A stretch of 57,462 nt of DNA from Pseudomonas asplenii (GCF_001293465.1 NZ_JSYZ01000025.1:26152-83613); one strand, 5' to 3'. Positions 24,388-33,395 are shown, counted from the stretch's first letter. Numbers and translations are program-made. The notes: generated from the sequence alone by a model not told the origin.

Positions 24388-26037
24388 TTACAGCGCCATG
24401 TCGGATTTCGGATCCTCAGCCTTGGGCTTGTCGGTCGCAGCCGGGGCTGCAGCCGGTGCCGCCGCGGTCTGGCCAATCACCGGAGGAGTGGTCAGTTGCA
24501 GGATCTCGGCGGTGTAGTTCCACTCTTTCTGCACGGCTTCAGGGTTGCCGTTCAGCTTGGTGCCGTAGCTCGGAATGATCTGGTGCAGCTTTTCCTGCCA
24601 GGCAGGGGTCGCCACCTTGTCCTTGAACACCTTCTCCAGCACGCTCAGCATGATCGGCGCAGCGGTCGAGGCACCTGGCGAGGCACCCAGCAGGCCGGCG
24701 ATGCTGTTGTCCTTGGCGGCAACGACTTCGGTGCCGAGTTTCAGGACGCCGCCCTTCTCTTCGTCACGCTTGATGATCTGCACGCGCTGACCGGCCTGCC
24801 ACAGGCGCCAGTCTTCCTTCTTCGCCTCGGGGAAGTACTCTTTGAGGGCGTTGAAGCGGTCGTCATCCGACATCATCAGTTGGCCGCCCAGGTACTGGAC
24901 CAGGTCGAACTGATCGATACCCACGCGGGTCATCGGCCAGATGTTGTGGGTGGTGGTGCTGGTCAGCAGGTCGAAGTACGAACCGTTCTTCAGGAACTTG
25001 GTGGAGAAGGTCGCGAATGGGCCGAACAGGATCACGCGCTTGCCATCCAGCACACGGGTGTCCAGGTGCGGAACCGACATGGGCGGTGCACCGGTCGAAG
25101 CGATGCCGTAGGCCTTGGCCATGTGCTTGAGCGCGATGTCCTGGTTGTCGGTCACCAGGAACGAACCACCGACCGGGAAGGCCGCGTAGTCGTTGGCTTC
25201 CGGGATACCGGACTTCTGCAGCAGGTGCAGCGCGCCGCCACCGGCACCGATGAACACGAACTTGGCGTCGGCCGCGGTTTCGCTGCCGTCCTTCAGGTTC
25301 TTGTAGGTCACGTGCCAGGAGCCGTCTTCGTTGCGCTTGATGTCCTGCACTTCGCTGGACAGCTTCAGGGTGAAGTTCGGCTGCTGTTGCAGGTGGGCAA
25401 CGTACTGGCGGGTGATCTCGCCGAAGTTCACGTCGGTGCCGATCGGCGTCCAGGTCGCGGCGATCTTCTGCTTCGGATCGCGCCCTTGCATCATCAGCGG
25501 GACCCACTTCTTGATCTGCTCCTGATCTTCGCTGTACTGCATGCCGCTGAACAGCGGGCTGGTCTGCAGTGCCGCGTAACGATCGCGCAGGAACTTGACG
25601 TTGTCGTCACCCCACATGAAGCTCATGTGCGGGGTGGAGTTGATGAACGAGTGCGGGTTCTTCAGCACGCCCTGGCGCACCTGCCAGGACAGGAACTGAC
25701 GGGTGATCTGGAACGACTCGTTGATCTCGATCGCCTTGGAGATGTCGATCTTGCCGTCCTTGCCATACGGGGTGTAGTTCGACTCGGCCAGGGCAGAGTG
25801 ACCGGTACCGGCGTTGTTCCAGCCGTTGGAGCTTTCTTCGGCGACGCCGTCGAGACGCTCGATCATTTCCATCGACCAGTCGGGCTGCAGCTCGTTCAGC
25901 CAGATACCCAGGGTCGAGCTCATGATCCCGCCGCCGATCAGCAGCACATCGACCTTCTTGGATTCGGCCGCGAACGAGGACGATGCCCCGATCGACAAGG
26001 CCAGGCCCAATAGCGCCGTGTTCACTTTTTTCAACAT
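24388..26037 (-). CDS. mqo: malate:quinone oxidoreductase with N-terminal export-like signal
   Basis: The 549-residue FAD enzyme oxidises malate to oxaloacetate and reduces quinone, a TCA cycle step at the membrane. The FAD motif DVLLIGGGIMSSTLGIWLNE follows an N-terminal hydrophobic, signal-peptide-like segment (LLGLALSIGASSSFAAES). Other family motifs are GWNNAGTGHSALAESNYTP and LLGASPGASTAAPIML. The C-terminus has an added Ala/Pro-rich tail of about 30 residues (AAAPAAAPAATDKPKAEDPK). The signal and tail resemble the longer MqoB-type proteins of Pseudomonas. It is followed by a strong terminator and has a long untranslated region upstream. Confidence 0.93.
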   Translation of the reverse strand: MLKKVNTALLGLALSIGASSSFAAESKKVDVLLIGGGIMSSTLGIWLNELQPDWSMEMIERLDGVAEESSNGWNNAGTGHSALAESNYTPYGKDGKIDISKAIEINESFQITRQFLSWQVRQGVLKNPHSFINSTPHMSFMWGDDNVKFLRDRYAALQTSPLFSGMQYSEDQEQIKKWVPLMMQGRDPKQKIAATWTPIGTDVNFGEITRQYVAHLQQQPNFTLKLSSEVQDIKRNEDGSWHVTYKNLKDGSETAADAKFVFIGAGGGALHLLQKSGIPEANDYAAFPVGGSFLVTDNQDIALKHMAKAYGIASTGAPPMSVPHLDTRVLDGKRVILFGPFATFSTKFLKNGSYFDLLTSTTTHNIWPMTRVGIDQFDLVQYLGGQLMMSDDDRFNALKEYFPEAKKEDWRLWQAGQRVQIIKRDEEKGGVLKLGTEVVAAKDNSIAGLLGASPGASTAAPIMLSVLEKVFKDKVATPAWQEKLHQIIPSYGTKLNGNPEAVQKEWNYTAEILQLTTPPVIGQTAAAPAAAPAATDKPKAEDPKSDMAL

Positions 26038-26550
26038 ATTGTCATCCTACGATAGAACGCCATCCGCTCCTCCGCTCTCGTTCATGCAGGGCCACGACGC
26101 ACGGAAATACCGTGGACTCCCGCACTCGAAAAACTGGAGGATGGGCACACAAGGCCGCCAAGAATGGCTCGGCCTCACTTTTTATGTCGCTCCTGCGCTG
26201 ACTTCTTGTCGTTCTTGGCTTCAGCTGACTTGAGTGACACGAATTCTGTTGGTGCGTGGTCGCACACGCTGCCGGCAGCACGGCCGCCGGCTCCGGCACC
26301 ATCCGACGGACAAGCCGGTCGGCGACCGGAGAGTCGTCAAATACGCGGCTTTGAGGGCAGTCTGGCTTCGCAGGGACGAAGAGACTGGCCAGCATCAATG
26401 GTGGCAGAAATGCCATTGTCTACTGCACGCGCACATACGTCAAAAAAAGTGTCGTTTTCTTACCTTTTTTAGACCAAAGATCGACAGCTCTTTGACAAAA
26501 ACCGTGGTAGCCGAATAGGACGATTGCACGCTGCCGGTCACCTGCCCGAT

Positions 26551-26578
26551 CGCTTCCGCGGATGAATCCGCGAAAGCG
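26551..26578. promoter_or_regulatory. 28-bp inverted repeat upstream of the LacI-type gene
   Basis: CGCTTCCGCGGAT and ATCCGCGAAAGCG are inverted repeats matching at 12 of 13 positions around a two-base centre, 115-142 bases before the start. The CG-centred arms fit a LacI-type operator, but a hairpin is also possible. Confidence 0.45.
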
Positions 26579-26668
26579 ACAGCACCGACAACGCCTCTGC
26601 CGCTGAAACCAAACCGTCATCACTCCTTTATCTGTTCGCCATCTTCGCCCCGTACTGTCGCCCCCAAT

Positions 26669-26680
26669 GAGATCGATCTC
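26669..26680. promoter_or_regulatory. 12-bp palindrome just before the LacI-type gene
   Basis: GAGATCGATCTC is a perfect palindrome 13-24 bases before the ATG at 26693 and overlaps the probable ribosome binding region. It is a candidate autoregulatory operator. Confidence 0.45.
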
Positions 26681-26692
26681 AAGGACGCGACA

Positions 26693-27712
26693 ATGAGCGA
26701 TTTGAAAGAAGTGGCCCGCCTGGCCGGCGTTTCCCGGGCGACCGCCGCCCGCACCTTCGCCACCCCCGAGGTGGTGCGTCCGGCGACCCGCGAGCAGGTC
26801 TTCGCCGCCGCCCGCGAACTGGGCTTTCGACCCAACCACCTGGGCCGCCAGTTGCGCCTGCAGCAGACCAACCTGATCGGCGTGGTGGTGCCCAACCTGC
26901 TCAACCCGGTGTTCGCCGAACAGTTCCAGGCCATGGAGCGCGCCGCCAGTGCCTGGGGCTACAACCTGCTGCTGGCGACCACCGACTACGCCGCCGAACG
27001 CGAAAGCGCAGTGGTCGAGCAACTGCTGCGCCAGCGGGTCGACGGCCTGATCCTGACCGTCACCGACGCCGAGCAGAACACAGTGCTGGAAAGCCTGGCC
27101 TGCGAGGACACGCCATTCGTGCTCGCCTACCACCAGCCGGACAACACCGACTACTGCGCGGTCTCGGTCGACAACCGCGCCGGCATGGCCCTGGCGACCC
27201 GCTACCTGCTGGAAGCCGGCCACACACGGATCGGCATGGTCGCCGGCCCCGCCCTGCAATCGGACCGCGCCCGCCTGCGCTATGCCGGCTACTGCGACGC
27301 CATGCAGCAAGCTGGCCGGGCGCCCCTGCCGGTCATCGAGATGCCGGCGCATATCCGCGCCGACTTCGCCGCCATCGAGCCTTTGCTGCGTGGCCCGCAG
27401 CCGCCCAGCGCACTGGTCTGCTCCAACGACCTGCTGGCGATCAGCCTGATCGCCGAACTGCGTCGCAATGGCTGGGGCGTACCCGAACAACTGTCGGTCA
27501 TCGGTTTCGACGGCATCGCCATCGGCACCCAGATGCATCCGACCCTGTGCAGCGTGGTGCAGCCGATCACCACCCTGGCGAACACCACGATCGAACACCT
27601 GCTGGCCCGCATCAACGGTGCCAGCCCCACCTCCCAATGCCTGCCCTGTCATATCCGGCCCGGCGAAAGCATGCGGCCCTACGAGGAAACGCTCCATGAC
27701 CCAGTTCCGTAA
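26693..27712 (+). CDS. LacI-family transcriptional regulator
   Basis: The 339-residue protein has a LacI HTH at the N-terminus (DLKEVARLAGVSRATAARTF) with the hinge region (RPNHLGRQLRLQQTNLIGVV), followed by the sugar-binding-like effector domain with VCSNDLLAISLIAELRRNGW and VIGFDGIAIGTQMHP. It overlaps the start of the binding-protein gene by 17 bases, so it belongs to the ABC transporter operon it presumably controls. The effector is probably the transported compound or its phosphodiesterase product. Confidence 0.9.
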   Translation: MSDLKEVARLAGVSRATAARTFATPEVVRPATREQVFAAARELGFRPNHLGRQLRLQQTNLIGVVVPNLLNPVFAEQFQAMERAASAWGYNLLLATTDYAAERESAVVEQLLRQRVDGLILTVTDAEQNTVLESLACEDTPFVLAYHQPDNTDYCAVSVDNRAGMALATRYLLEAGHTRIGMVAGPALQSDRARLRYAGYCDAMQQAGRAPLPVIEMPAHIRADFAAIEPLLRGPQPPSALVCSNDLLAISLIAELRRNGWGVPEQLSVIGFDGIAIGTQMHPTLCSVVQPITTLANTTIEHLLARINGASPTSQCLPCHIRPGESMRPYEETLHDPVP

Positions 27713-28700
27713 GACCCTGGCCGCCCTGCTGCTCGGCGGTATCGCCAGCCTCGCCCACGCCGCAGAAACCGCGATCTGCTACAACTGCCCGCCCGAATGG
27801 GCCGACTGGGGCAGCCAGCTCAAGGCGATTGCCGACAGCACCGGGGTGCAGGTGCCGCTGGACAACAAGAACTCCGGCCAGGCCCTGGCGCAGATAGTCG
27901 CCGAACGCGCCGCGCCGGTCGCCGACGTGGTCTACTACGGCGTGACCTTCGGCCTGCAGGCGCAGAAAGCCGGAGTGCTGGGCGAATACAAGCCCCGGCA
28001 CTGGGACGAGATTCCCGCCGGCCTCAAGGATCCGGCCGGGCACTGGTTCGCCATTCACTCGGGTACCCTCGGCCTGATGGTCAACGTCGACGCCCTCGGC
28101 GGCCTGCCCGTGCCACAAGGCTGGGCCGACCTGCTCAAGCCCGAATACAAGGGCATGGTCGGCTACCTCGACCCGTCCAGCGCCTTCGTCGGCTACGTCT
28201 CGGCGGTGGCGATCAACCAGGCCATGGGTGGCACCCTCGACAACTTCGCCCCGGCCATCGACTACTTCCGGAAACTGGCGAAAAACGCGCCGATCGTGCC
28301 CAAGCAGACCGCCTATGCGCGGGTGCTCTCGGGTGAACTGCCGATCCTGGTCGACTACGACTTCAACGCCTACCGTGCCCGCTACAAGGACCAGGCCAAC
28401 GTCGCCTTCGTGATCCCGAAGGAAGGCAGCCTCAGCGTGCCCTACGTGATGAGCCCGGTCGGCAACGCCCCGCATCGCGCCAATGCCGAGAAGGTCCTGG
28501 ACTTCGTGCTCTCCGACCAGGGCCAGGCCCTGTGGGCCAATGCCTACCTGCGCCCGGTACGGCAGATGAAAATGCCGGCGGACGTGGCCGCGCGCTTTCT
28601 GCCGGACAGCGACTATGCCCGTGCCGGCGTGGTCGACTACGAGCACATGGCCGCCGTGCAGGAAGCCTTCGCCGCCCGCTACCTGAGCGAGGTGAAGTAA
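27696..28700 (+). CDS. ABC transporter binding protein of the FbpA/ThiB type
   Basis: The 334-residue protein has a signal peptide ending SLAHAAE. The mature start ICYNCPPEWADWGSQLKAIA and the later SGELPILVDYDFNAYRARYK belong to the extracellular-binding group 1 proteins related to iron, thiamine and 2-aminoethylphosphonate receptors. It lacks the H-E and Tyr-Tyr ligands seen in the iron protein at 2981, so ferric iron is unlikely. The phosphodiesterase gene at the end of the operon favours a phosphodiester or phosphonate ligand, which is inference. ATG 27696 overlaps the LacI gene. Confidence 0.82.
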   Translation: MTQFRKTLAALLLGGIASLAHAAETAICYNCPPEWADWGSQLKAIADSTGVQVPLDNKNSGQALAQIVAERAAPVADVVYYGVTFGLQAQKAGVLGEYKPRHWDEIPAGLKDPAGHWFAIHSGTLGLMVNVDALGGLPVPQGWADLLKPEYKGMVGYLDPSSAFVGYVSAVAINQAMGGTLDNFAPAIDYFRKLAKNAPIVPKQTAYARVLSGELPILVDYDFNAYRARYKDQANVAFVIPKEGSLSVPYVMSPVGNAPHRANAEKVLDFVLSDQGQALWANAYLRPVRQMKMPADVAARFLPDSDYARAGVVDYEHMAAVQEAFAARYLSEVK

Positions 28701-29570
28701 GTGTCGCGGGTGCTCGACGATCACCTGACCGCCCGCCCCCGCGGCTGGCCACGGCTGCGCCTGTCAGCGGCGGCGACCTGGCCCCTGGCGCCGGCCATGG
28801 CACTGTTGCTGGCGTTCTGGTTGCTGCCGCTGGCCCATCTGGTGCTGCTCGGTGCAAAGGATCGTGATGCCGGCGGCAGCGGCTACTGGCAGGTGCTGAG
28901 TAGCGCGCAGTACCTGGGCAGCCTGTTGCAGACTGTCCTGCTGGCGCTGGTGACGACCCTGGCGGCGCTGCTGGTCGGAGGCATCAGCGGGGTGTTCCTG
29001 GCTCGCCAGCGGTTCTTCGGCCGTTCGCTGCTGGTGGCGCTGCTGACGTTCCCTCTGGCCTTTCCGGGCGTGGTGGTGGGTTTCCTGGTGATCCTGCTGG
29101 CCGGTCGCCAGGGCCTGTTCGCTCAGCTCGGCCTGCACCTGGCCGGCGAGCGCTGGATCTTCGCCTATTCCCTGACAGGACTGTTCCTCGGTTATCTGTA
29201 CTTCTCCATTCCACGGGTGATCCTCACCGTGATGGCCGCCTGCGAAAGCCTCGACCACAGCCTGGAGGAAGCCGCGCGGTCCCTCGGCGCCGGGCTCTGG
29301 CAAGTGGTTCGCGATGTGATCGTGCCGGGCCTGGCACCGGCGCTGGTGTCCTGCGGGGCAATCTGCTTCGCCACCGCGATGGGTGCCTTCGGTACCGCCT
29401 TCACCCTCGGCACGCGCCTGAATGTCACCCCGGTGGCGATCTACAACGTGTTCACCAACTACGCCAATTTCGCCGTGGCCGCGGCACTGTCGGTGGTGCT
29501 CGGTGGCGTGACCTGGCTGTTATTGCTGCTGGCCCGCCGATGGGTCAAGCCGTCGGGGAGCGTACTGTGA
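28701..29570 (+). CDS. ABC transporter permease 1
   Basis: The 289-residue permease has about six membrane segments and the EAA loop EEAARSLGAGLWQVVRDVIV near residue 190. GTG at 28701 follows the stop of the binding-protein gene with no gap. The next permease overlaps it by four bases (GTGA). It belongs to the two-permease type typical of phosphonate, spermidine and thiosulfate-like importers. Confidence 0.86.
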   Translation: MSRVLDDHLTARPRGWPRLRLSAAATWPLAPAMALLLAFWLLPLAHLVLLGAKDRDAGGSGYWQVLSSAQYLGSLLQTVLLALVTTLAALLVGGISGVFLARQRFFGRSLLVALLTFPLAFPGVVVGFLVILLAGRQGLFAQLGLHLAGERWIFAYSLTGLFLGYLYFSIPRVILTVMAACESLDHSLEEAARSLGAGLWQVVRDVIVPGLAPALVSCGAICFATAMGAFGTAFTLGTRLNVTPVAIYNVFTNYANFAVAAALSVVLGGVTWLLLLLARRWVKPSGSVL

Positions 29571-30361
29571 AACGTTCGAAGCTGTTCTGTGCGCAACTGG
29601 CGTTCACCCTGCTGGTCTGCACCTTCATGCTGGTGCCGGTGCTGTTGTCACTGCTCGCCGGGCTCACCCGCAACTACTTTCAGGGCCCGTCCAGTGGCCT
29701 GACGTTCGCCTGGCTGGCCCAGGTCTGGCAGGCCTATGCCGGTACCGTCCGGCTGTCGCTGCAACTGGCCCTGGCCTGCGCCGTGTGCGTGTGCGTCATC
29801 GGCGTACCGGCCGCCTATGCCCTGGTGCGGATGAACAACCGCTTCAGCCGCGCCTTCGAGGAACTGATGGTACTGCCGGTGGCGATGCCCGGCCTGGCCA
29901 GTGCCCTGGCACTGCTGCTGACCTACGGCCAGTTCGGTGCCTTTCGCGGCAGTTGGCTGTTCATCCTGGTCGGGCATGTGCTGTTCACCCTGCCCTTCCT
30001 GGTTCGCCCGGTCATGGCGGTGATGCAGCGCCAGCAGTTGCCGCTGCTCGAAGAGGCCGCGGCCAGCCTGGGCGCCGGTCCCTGGCGGCGCTTCTTCAAC
30101 GTGGTGGTGCCCAACAGCCGTGCCGGCATTCTCGCCGGTGTACTGATGGTGATCACCCTGTCCCTGGGCGAATTCAACCTGACCTGGATGCTCCATACCC
30201 CGATGACCAAGACCCTGCCCGTGGGCCTGGCCGACAGCTACGCCTCGGCGCGGCTGGAAGTCGCCAGTGCCTATACGCTGATTTTCCTCTTGCTGATCGT
30301 GCCACTGCTGATTGCGGTGCAGGCCCTCAGCGCCCGTCTGTCCCGTGGAGAACGCCCATGA
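29567..30361 (+). CDS. ABC transporter permease 2
   Basis: The 264-residue permease has the EAA loop EEAAASLGAGPWRRFFNVVV near residue 165 and six hydrophobic segments. GTG at 29567 overlaps the previous stop; a longer upstream frame is less likely because of this coupling. Its own stop overlaps the ATG of the ATPase gene. Confidence 0.86.
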   Translation: MKRSKLFCAQLAFTLLVCTFMLVPVLLSLLAGLTRNYFQGPSSGLTFAWLAQVWQAYAGTVRLSLQLALACAVCVCVIGVPAAYALVRMNNRFSRAFEELMVLPVAMPGLASALALLLTYGQFGAFRGSWLFILVGHVLFTLPFLVRPVMAVMQRQQLPLLEEAAASLGAGPWRRFFNVVVPNSRAGILAGVLMVITLSLGEFNLTWMLHTPMTKTLPVGLADSYASARLEVASAYTLIFLLLIVPLLIAVQALSARLSRGERP

Positions 30362-31392
30362 CCGGCACCCCGATTCGCCTGCAAGGCTGCCGCAAGTCCT
30401 TTGCCGACGGCACGATTGCCCTGCACCAGCTGGACCTGGAGATCGAACCCGGCGAAATCCTGGCGATCCTCGGCCCCTCCGGCTGTGGCAAGACCACCAC
30501 TCTGCGCCTGATCGCCGGCCTGGAGCGTCCCGACAGCGGCCAGGTGTACTTTGGTCAACAGGAGGTCACCGGCCTGCCCATCGAGCGCCGCGACGTCGGC
30601 ATGGTGTTCCAGAACTATGCACTGTTCCCCCATCTAAACGTCGCCGAGAACGTGGTCTACGGGCTCAAGGTTCGTGGCGTTGCCACCGCCGAACGCAAAC
30701 GGCGCTGCGCCGAGCTGCTGGAACTGGTCGGCCTTGAAACCCATGGCCAGCGCAGCATCCACGAACTGTCCGGCGGCCAGCGCCAGCGGGTCGCCCTGGC
30801 CCGCGCCCTGGCGCCACGGCCCCGGGTCCTGCTGCTGGACGAGCCGCTGGCAGCGCTGGATGCCCAGTTGCGCGAACGCCTGCGCAGCGAGCTGGACCAA
30901 CTGCTGCGCAGCCTGGGCATCACCTCGGTGTTCGTCACCCACGACCAGGGCGAGGCCATGGCCCTGGGCGATCGTATCCTGGTGATGGAGCACGGCCGCG
31001 TCGCGCAACTGGGCACGCCGCGGGAGATCTACCAGAAGCCGGCCAACGCCTTCGTCGCCGGCTTCGTCGGCAATCTCAACGCCTTCACCGTGCTCGACTA
31101 CCCCCACGAGGCACTGCGGGTCGACGGCGGCGAGCTGCCCTGGAACGGCGGCCAGCAGCCGACCACGGTCTACTGCCGCCCCGAGCATCTGCGGGTCATG
31201 GAACCCGGTGCCGGGCACCTGCGTGGACGGCTGCTGGGGCAGTTCTTCCAGGGGGCCCAGAGCCGCCTGCTGGTGGATGTCGGCGCGGCGCAACCGCTGC
31301 TGGTCGACAGCAGCGACCCGCAGATCCACGCCACCGGCGCAGCGATCTCCCTCGCGATCGAGCCCCAGGCGTTGTTCACCCTGCAATCGTGA
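30358..31392 (+). CDS. ABC transporter ATPase of the CUT1/spermidine type
   Basis: This 344-residue ATPase has Walker A GPSGCGKTT (about residues 38-46), signature LSGGQRQRVALARAL, Walker B LLLDEPLAALD and switch His in FVTHDQGEAMAL, plus a C-terminal TOBE-like domain (about 240-340). It energises the importer encoded by the three genes before it. It is followed by the phosphodiesterase gene after 25 bases. Confidence 0.88.
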   Translation: MTGTPIRLQGCRKSFADGTIALHQLDLEIEPGEILAILGPSGCGKTTTLRLIAGLERPDSGQVYFGQQEVTGLPIERRDVGMVFQNYALFPHLNVAENVVYGLKVRGVATAERKRRCAELLELVGLETHGQRSIHELSGGQRQRVALARALAPRPRVLLLDEPLAALDAQLRERLRSELDQLLRSLGITSVFVTHDQGEAMALGDRILVMEHGRVAQLGTPREIYQKPANAFVAGFVGNLNAFTVLDYPHEALRVDGGELPWNGGQQPTTVYCRPEHLRVMEPGAGHLRGRLLGQFFQGAQSRLLVDVGAAQPLLVDSSDPQIHATGAAISLAIEPQALFTLQS

Positions 31393-31417
31393 TGTTTTCC
31401 CCGTACGAGAGGTTTCC

Positions 31418-32251
31418 TTGAATTCTTCGTTTCTCATCGCCCAGATCAGCGACCTGCACCTCAAGGCCGGCCAGCGCCTGACCTACGGCGTGGTCGACAC
31501 CCTCGCCGCCCTGCGCCGTGCCGTCGAGCACCTGAACGCGAGCATCCCGCGCCCGGATATCATGGTGATCAGCGGCGACCTGGTGGACTTTGGCCGGGCG
31601 GATGAATACGCCGTGCTGGCTCCCGAGCTGGCGCGCCTGCAGATGCCCTGCTACCTGGTGCCCGGCAACCACGACCAGCGCGGGCACATGCTGGCCGGTC
31701 TGCCCGACCATCACTACCTGCCGCGCTCGGCCGACGGTCCGCTGGACTGGGTGGTGGACGAGCATCCGGTGCGCCTGATCGGTCTCGACTCGACCACACC
31801 TGGCGCCCACGGTGGCCGTATCACCGAAGCGCAACTCCAATGGCTCGACCGGCAACTGGGCCTGCGCCCGCAAGTGCCGACACTGCTGGTCCTGCACCAC
31901 CCGCCCTTCATCACCGGTATCGGCCACATGGACCGCGAGTCGTTTCAGAACGCACCGGAGCTGGAAGCGGTGGTGGCGCGCCATCCGCAGGTCGAACGCC
32001 TGCTCTGCGGGCACCTGCATCGCGCCATGCAGCGTCGTTTCGGCGGCAGTGTCTGCTGTGTCTGCCCGGGCACGTCCCACCAGATCGTTCTCGACCTGCA
32101 GGACACGGCGCCAGCGCACTTCAACCTGGAGCCGGCCGGCTATCTGCTGCATGCCTGGCACCCGCAGCGTGGGCTGGTGACGCACAACGGGGTGTTCGGG
32201 GAATATGCGGGGCCGTATCCGTTTTATGACGAGAATGGGTTGATTGACTGA
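31418..32251 (+). CDS. GpdQ-like metallophosphodiesterase
   Basis: The 277-residue calcineurin-fold enzyme has the five metal motifs: D-x-H in QISDLHLKAG, GD in VISGDLVDFG, GNHD in LVPGNHDQRG, H in LVLHHPPF, and GHLH in LLCGHLHRAM. The family includes glycerophosphodiesterase GpdQ and cyclic-nucleotide phosphodiesterase CpdA. No signal peptide is visible, so the imported substrate would be cut in the cytoplasm. The start is TTG at 31418, supported by GAGAGG upstream; no ATG fits. It is the last gene of the transporter operon. Confidence 0.85.
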   Translation: MNSSFLIAQISDLHLKAGQRLTYGVVDTLAALRRAVEHLNASIPRPDIMVISGDLVDFGRADEYAVLAPELARLQMPCYLVPGNHDQRGHMLAGLPDHHYLPRSADGPLDWVVDEHPVRLIGLDSTTPGAHGGRITEAQLQWLDRQLGLRPQVPTLLVLHHPPFITGIGHMDRESFQNAPELEAVVARHPQVERLLCGHLHRAMQRRFGGSVCCVCPGTSHQIVLDLQDTAPAHFNLEPAGYLLHAWHPQRGLVTHNGVFGEYAGPYPFYDENGLID

Positions 32252-32396
32252 GCGGGAACCTGATCAGGTCTGCACCCGGGATCTCATGGCGTCTCAGGAC
32301 GTGAAGGGCGCCCGTTAACATGTTATCTTTCTGCCCATCGCCACCCCTGCCGGCGACATTGCACCCATCGCAGGAACAAGCGTGCAGAGGTGGAAC

Positions 32397-33359
32397 ATGA
32401 AAGGGCTCGTCCAGAATAATGATCGCTTTCACGGACGTGACGGTTTCGGCCGTTGGGAACACGCCTTGCAGGCCCACTGCGGGGCGTTTCATTGCGAGCC
32501 GCCGCCAGGTCGAGCGATCACTGCGTTTTCCGGACAGATCATCGCACCCGCCCTCGACCCAACCCGGGTGGGTGCCCGAATCATCAGCAACAGCCCGCAT
32601 ATCCACCGCGACCACCACGATATCCGGCATGACGACAATGACTGCTTCTTCCTCGTCCACCAATCCAGCGGCAGTGCCCGGATAGAGCATGGCGCGCAGC
32701 AGAGCCTGCTGCAGCCGGGCGATCTGGTGCTGCTCGATGCCACCCGGCCCTGTGACATTCGCTTCCAGGGCATGGCCGGCCAATTGTCACTGATCCTGCC
32801 GCGTCACACGGTACAGCGGCTGGCATCCGGGCGCCGGCTGCTGCTCAACCGCACCCTGCGCGCCGATTCGGGACCCGGGCGAATCGCCGGTGCACTGGTC
32901 ACCGAACTGTTCGAAAGCAGCAGCGACACCCCCGAAGCAACAGAGGCCATGATGGATGCACTGCTGCACCTGATTCGGCCACTGGTGAGCGAAGACATAC
33001 GCCAACATCCCTCCTGCGCTCCACGGACCCAGGCGCAGTTGCTCAACAGGGCGCAACAGGTGATCAACGACGATCTCGCCAACCCCGAGCTGAGCCCGGC
33101 CCTGATTGCCCGGGCCATGGGCTGCTCGCTGCGCACGCTGCATCGGCTGTTCGCCCATGAGGGCATCACCCTTGGCCGCTACATCATGGAGCGGCGTCTG
33201 GAACGTTGCGCCGAATCGCTGGCGCAGCACGTCGACCAACAGAAGATATCGGCCGTCGCCTTCGACTGGGGTTTCAGCGACCTGAGTCACTTCTCCAGGG
33301 CGTTCAAGGCCCGCTATGGCCAGTCGCCGAAGGACTTCCGCATGGCCGCCTGCAACTGA
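32397..33359 (+). CDS. AraC-family regulator, FeaR-like
   Basis: The 320-residue protein has an N-terminal cupin-like AraC_binding_2 domain (about residues 40-190: FFLVHQSSGSARIEH, QPGDLVLLDATRPCDIRF) and a C-terminal AraC HTH (about 220-315: LIARAMGCSLRTLHRLFAHE, FDWGFSDLSHFSRAFKARYG). ATG at 32397 is preferred, with AGAGGTGG before it, over GTG at 32382. It follows the phosphodiesterase gene by about 145 bases and may control that operon, the convergent APC permease, or genes elsewhere. Confidence 0.83.
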   Translation: MKGLVQNNDRFHGRDGFGRWEHALQAHCGAFHCEPPPGRAITAFSGQIIAPALDPTRVGARIISNSPHIHRDHHDIRHDDNDCFFLVHQSSGSARIEHGAQQSLLQPGDLVLLDATRPCDIRFQGMAGQLSLILPRHTVQRLASGRRLLLNRTLRADSGPGRIAGALVTELFESSSDTPEATEAMMDALLHLIRPLVSEDIRQHPSCAPRTQAQLLNRAQQVINDDLANPELSPALIARAMGCSLRTLHRLFAHEGITLGRYIMERRLERCAESLAQHVDQQKISAVAFDWGFSDLSHFSRAFKARYGQSPKDFRMAACN

Positions 33360-33364
33360 AGAAT

Positions 33365-33389
33365 GCAGCCGGCCCCAAGGACCGGCTGC
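33365..33389. terminator. bidirectional hairpin between AraC and APC permease genes
   Basis: GCAGCCGG, a nine-base loop and CCGGCTGC form a perfect 8-bp stem between two convergent genes, six bases after one stop and seven before the other. The T tract is weak. Confidence 0.6.
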
Positions 33390-33395
33390 CGGGTA

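Larger units (their letters stand above)
26038..26692. other. 655-base intergenic region between mqo and the LacI gene
   Basis: No frame here looks like protein. The DNA is clearly more AT-rich than the flanking genes near 26440-26480, where A and T runs stand. It must contain the mqo promoter on the minus strand and the LacI promoter on the plus strand. Two inverted repeats near the LacI start are listed separately. A small RNA or leader cannot be excluded. Confidence 0.5.

Noticed and set aside
26420..27697. Long antisense frame opposite the LacI gene
   Set aside because: It is the mirror of a clear LacI-family gene, with low-complexity Gly/Gln/Val composition and no domain.
27696..31392. 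A second ferric iron importer
   Set aside because: The binding protein lacks the His and Tyr-Tyr ligands present in the protein at 2981, and the operon ends with a phosphodiesterase and has a LacI regulator instead of a Fur box.
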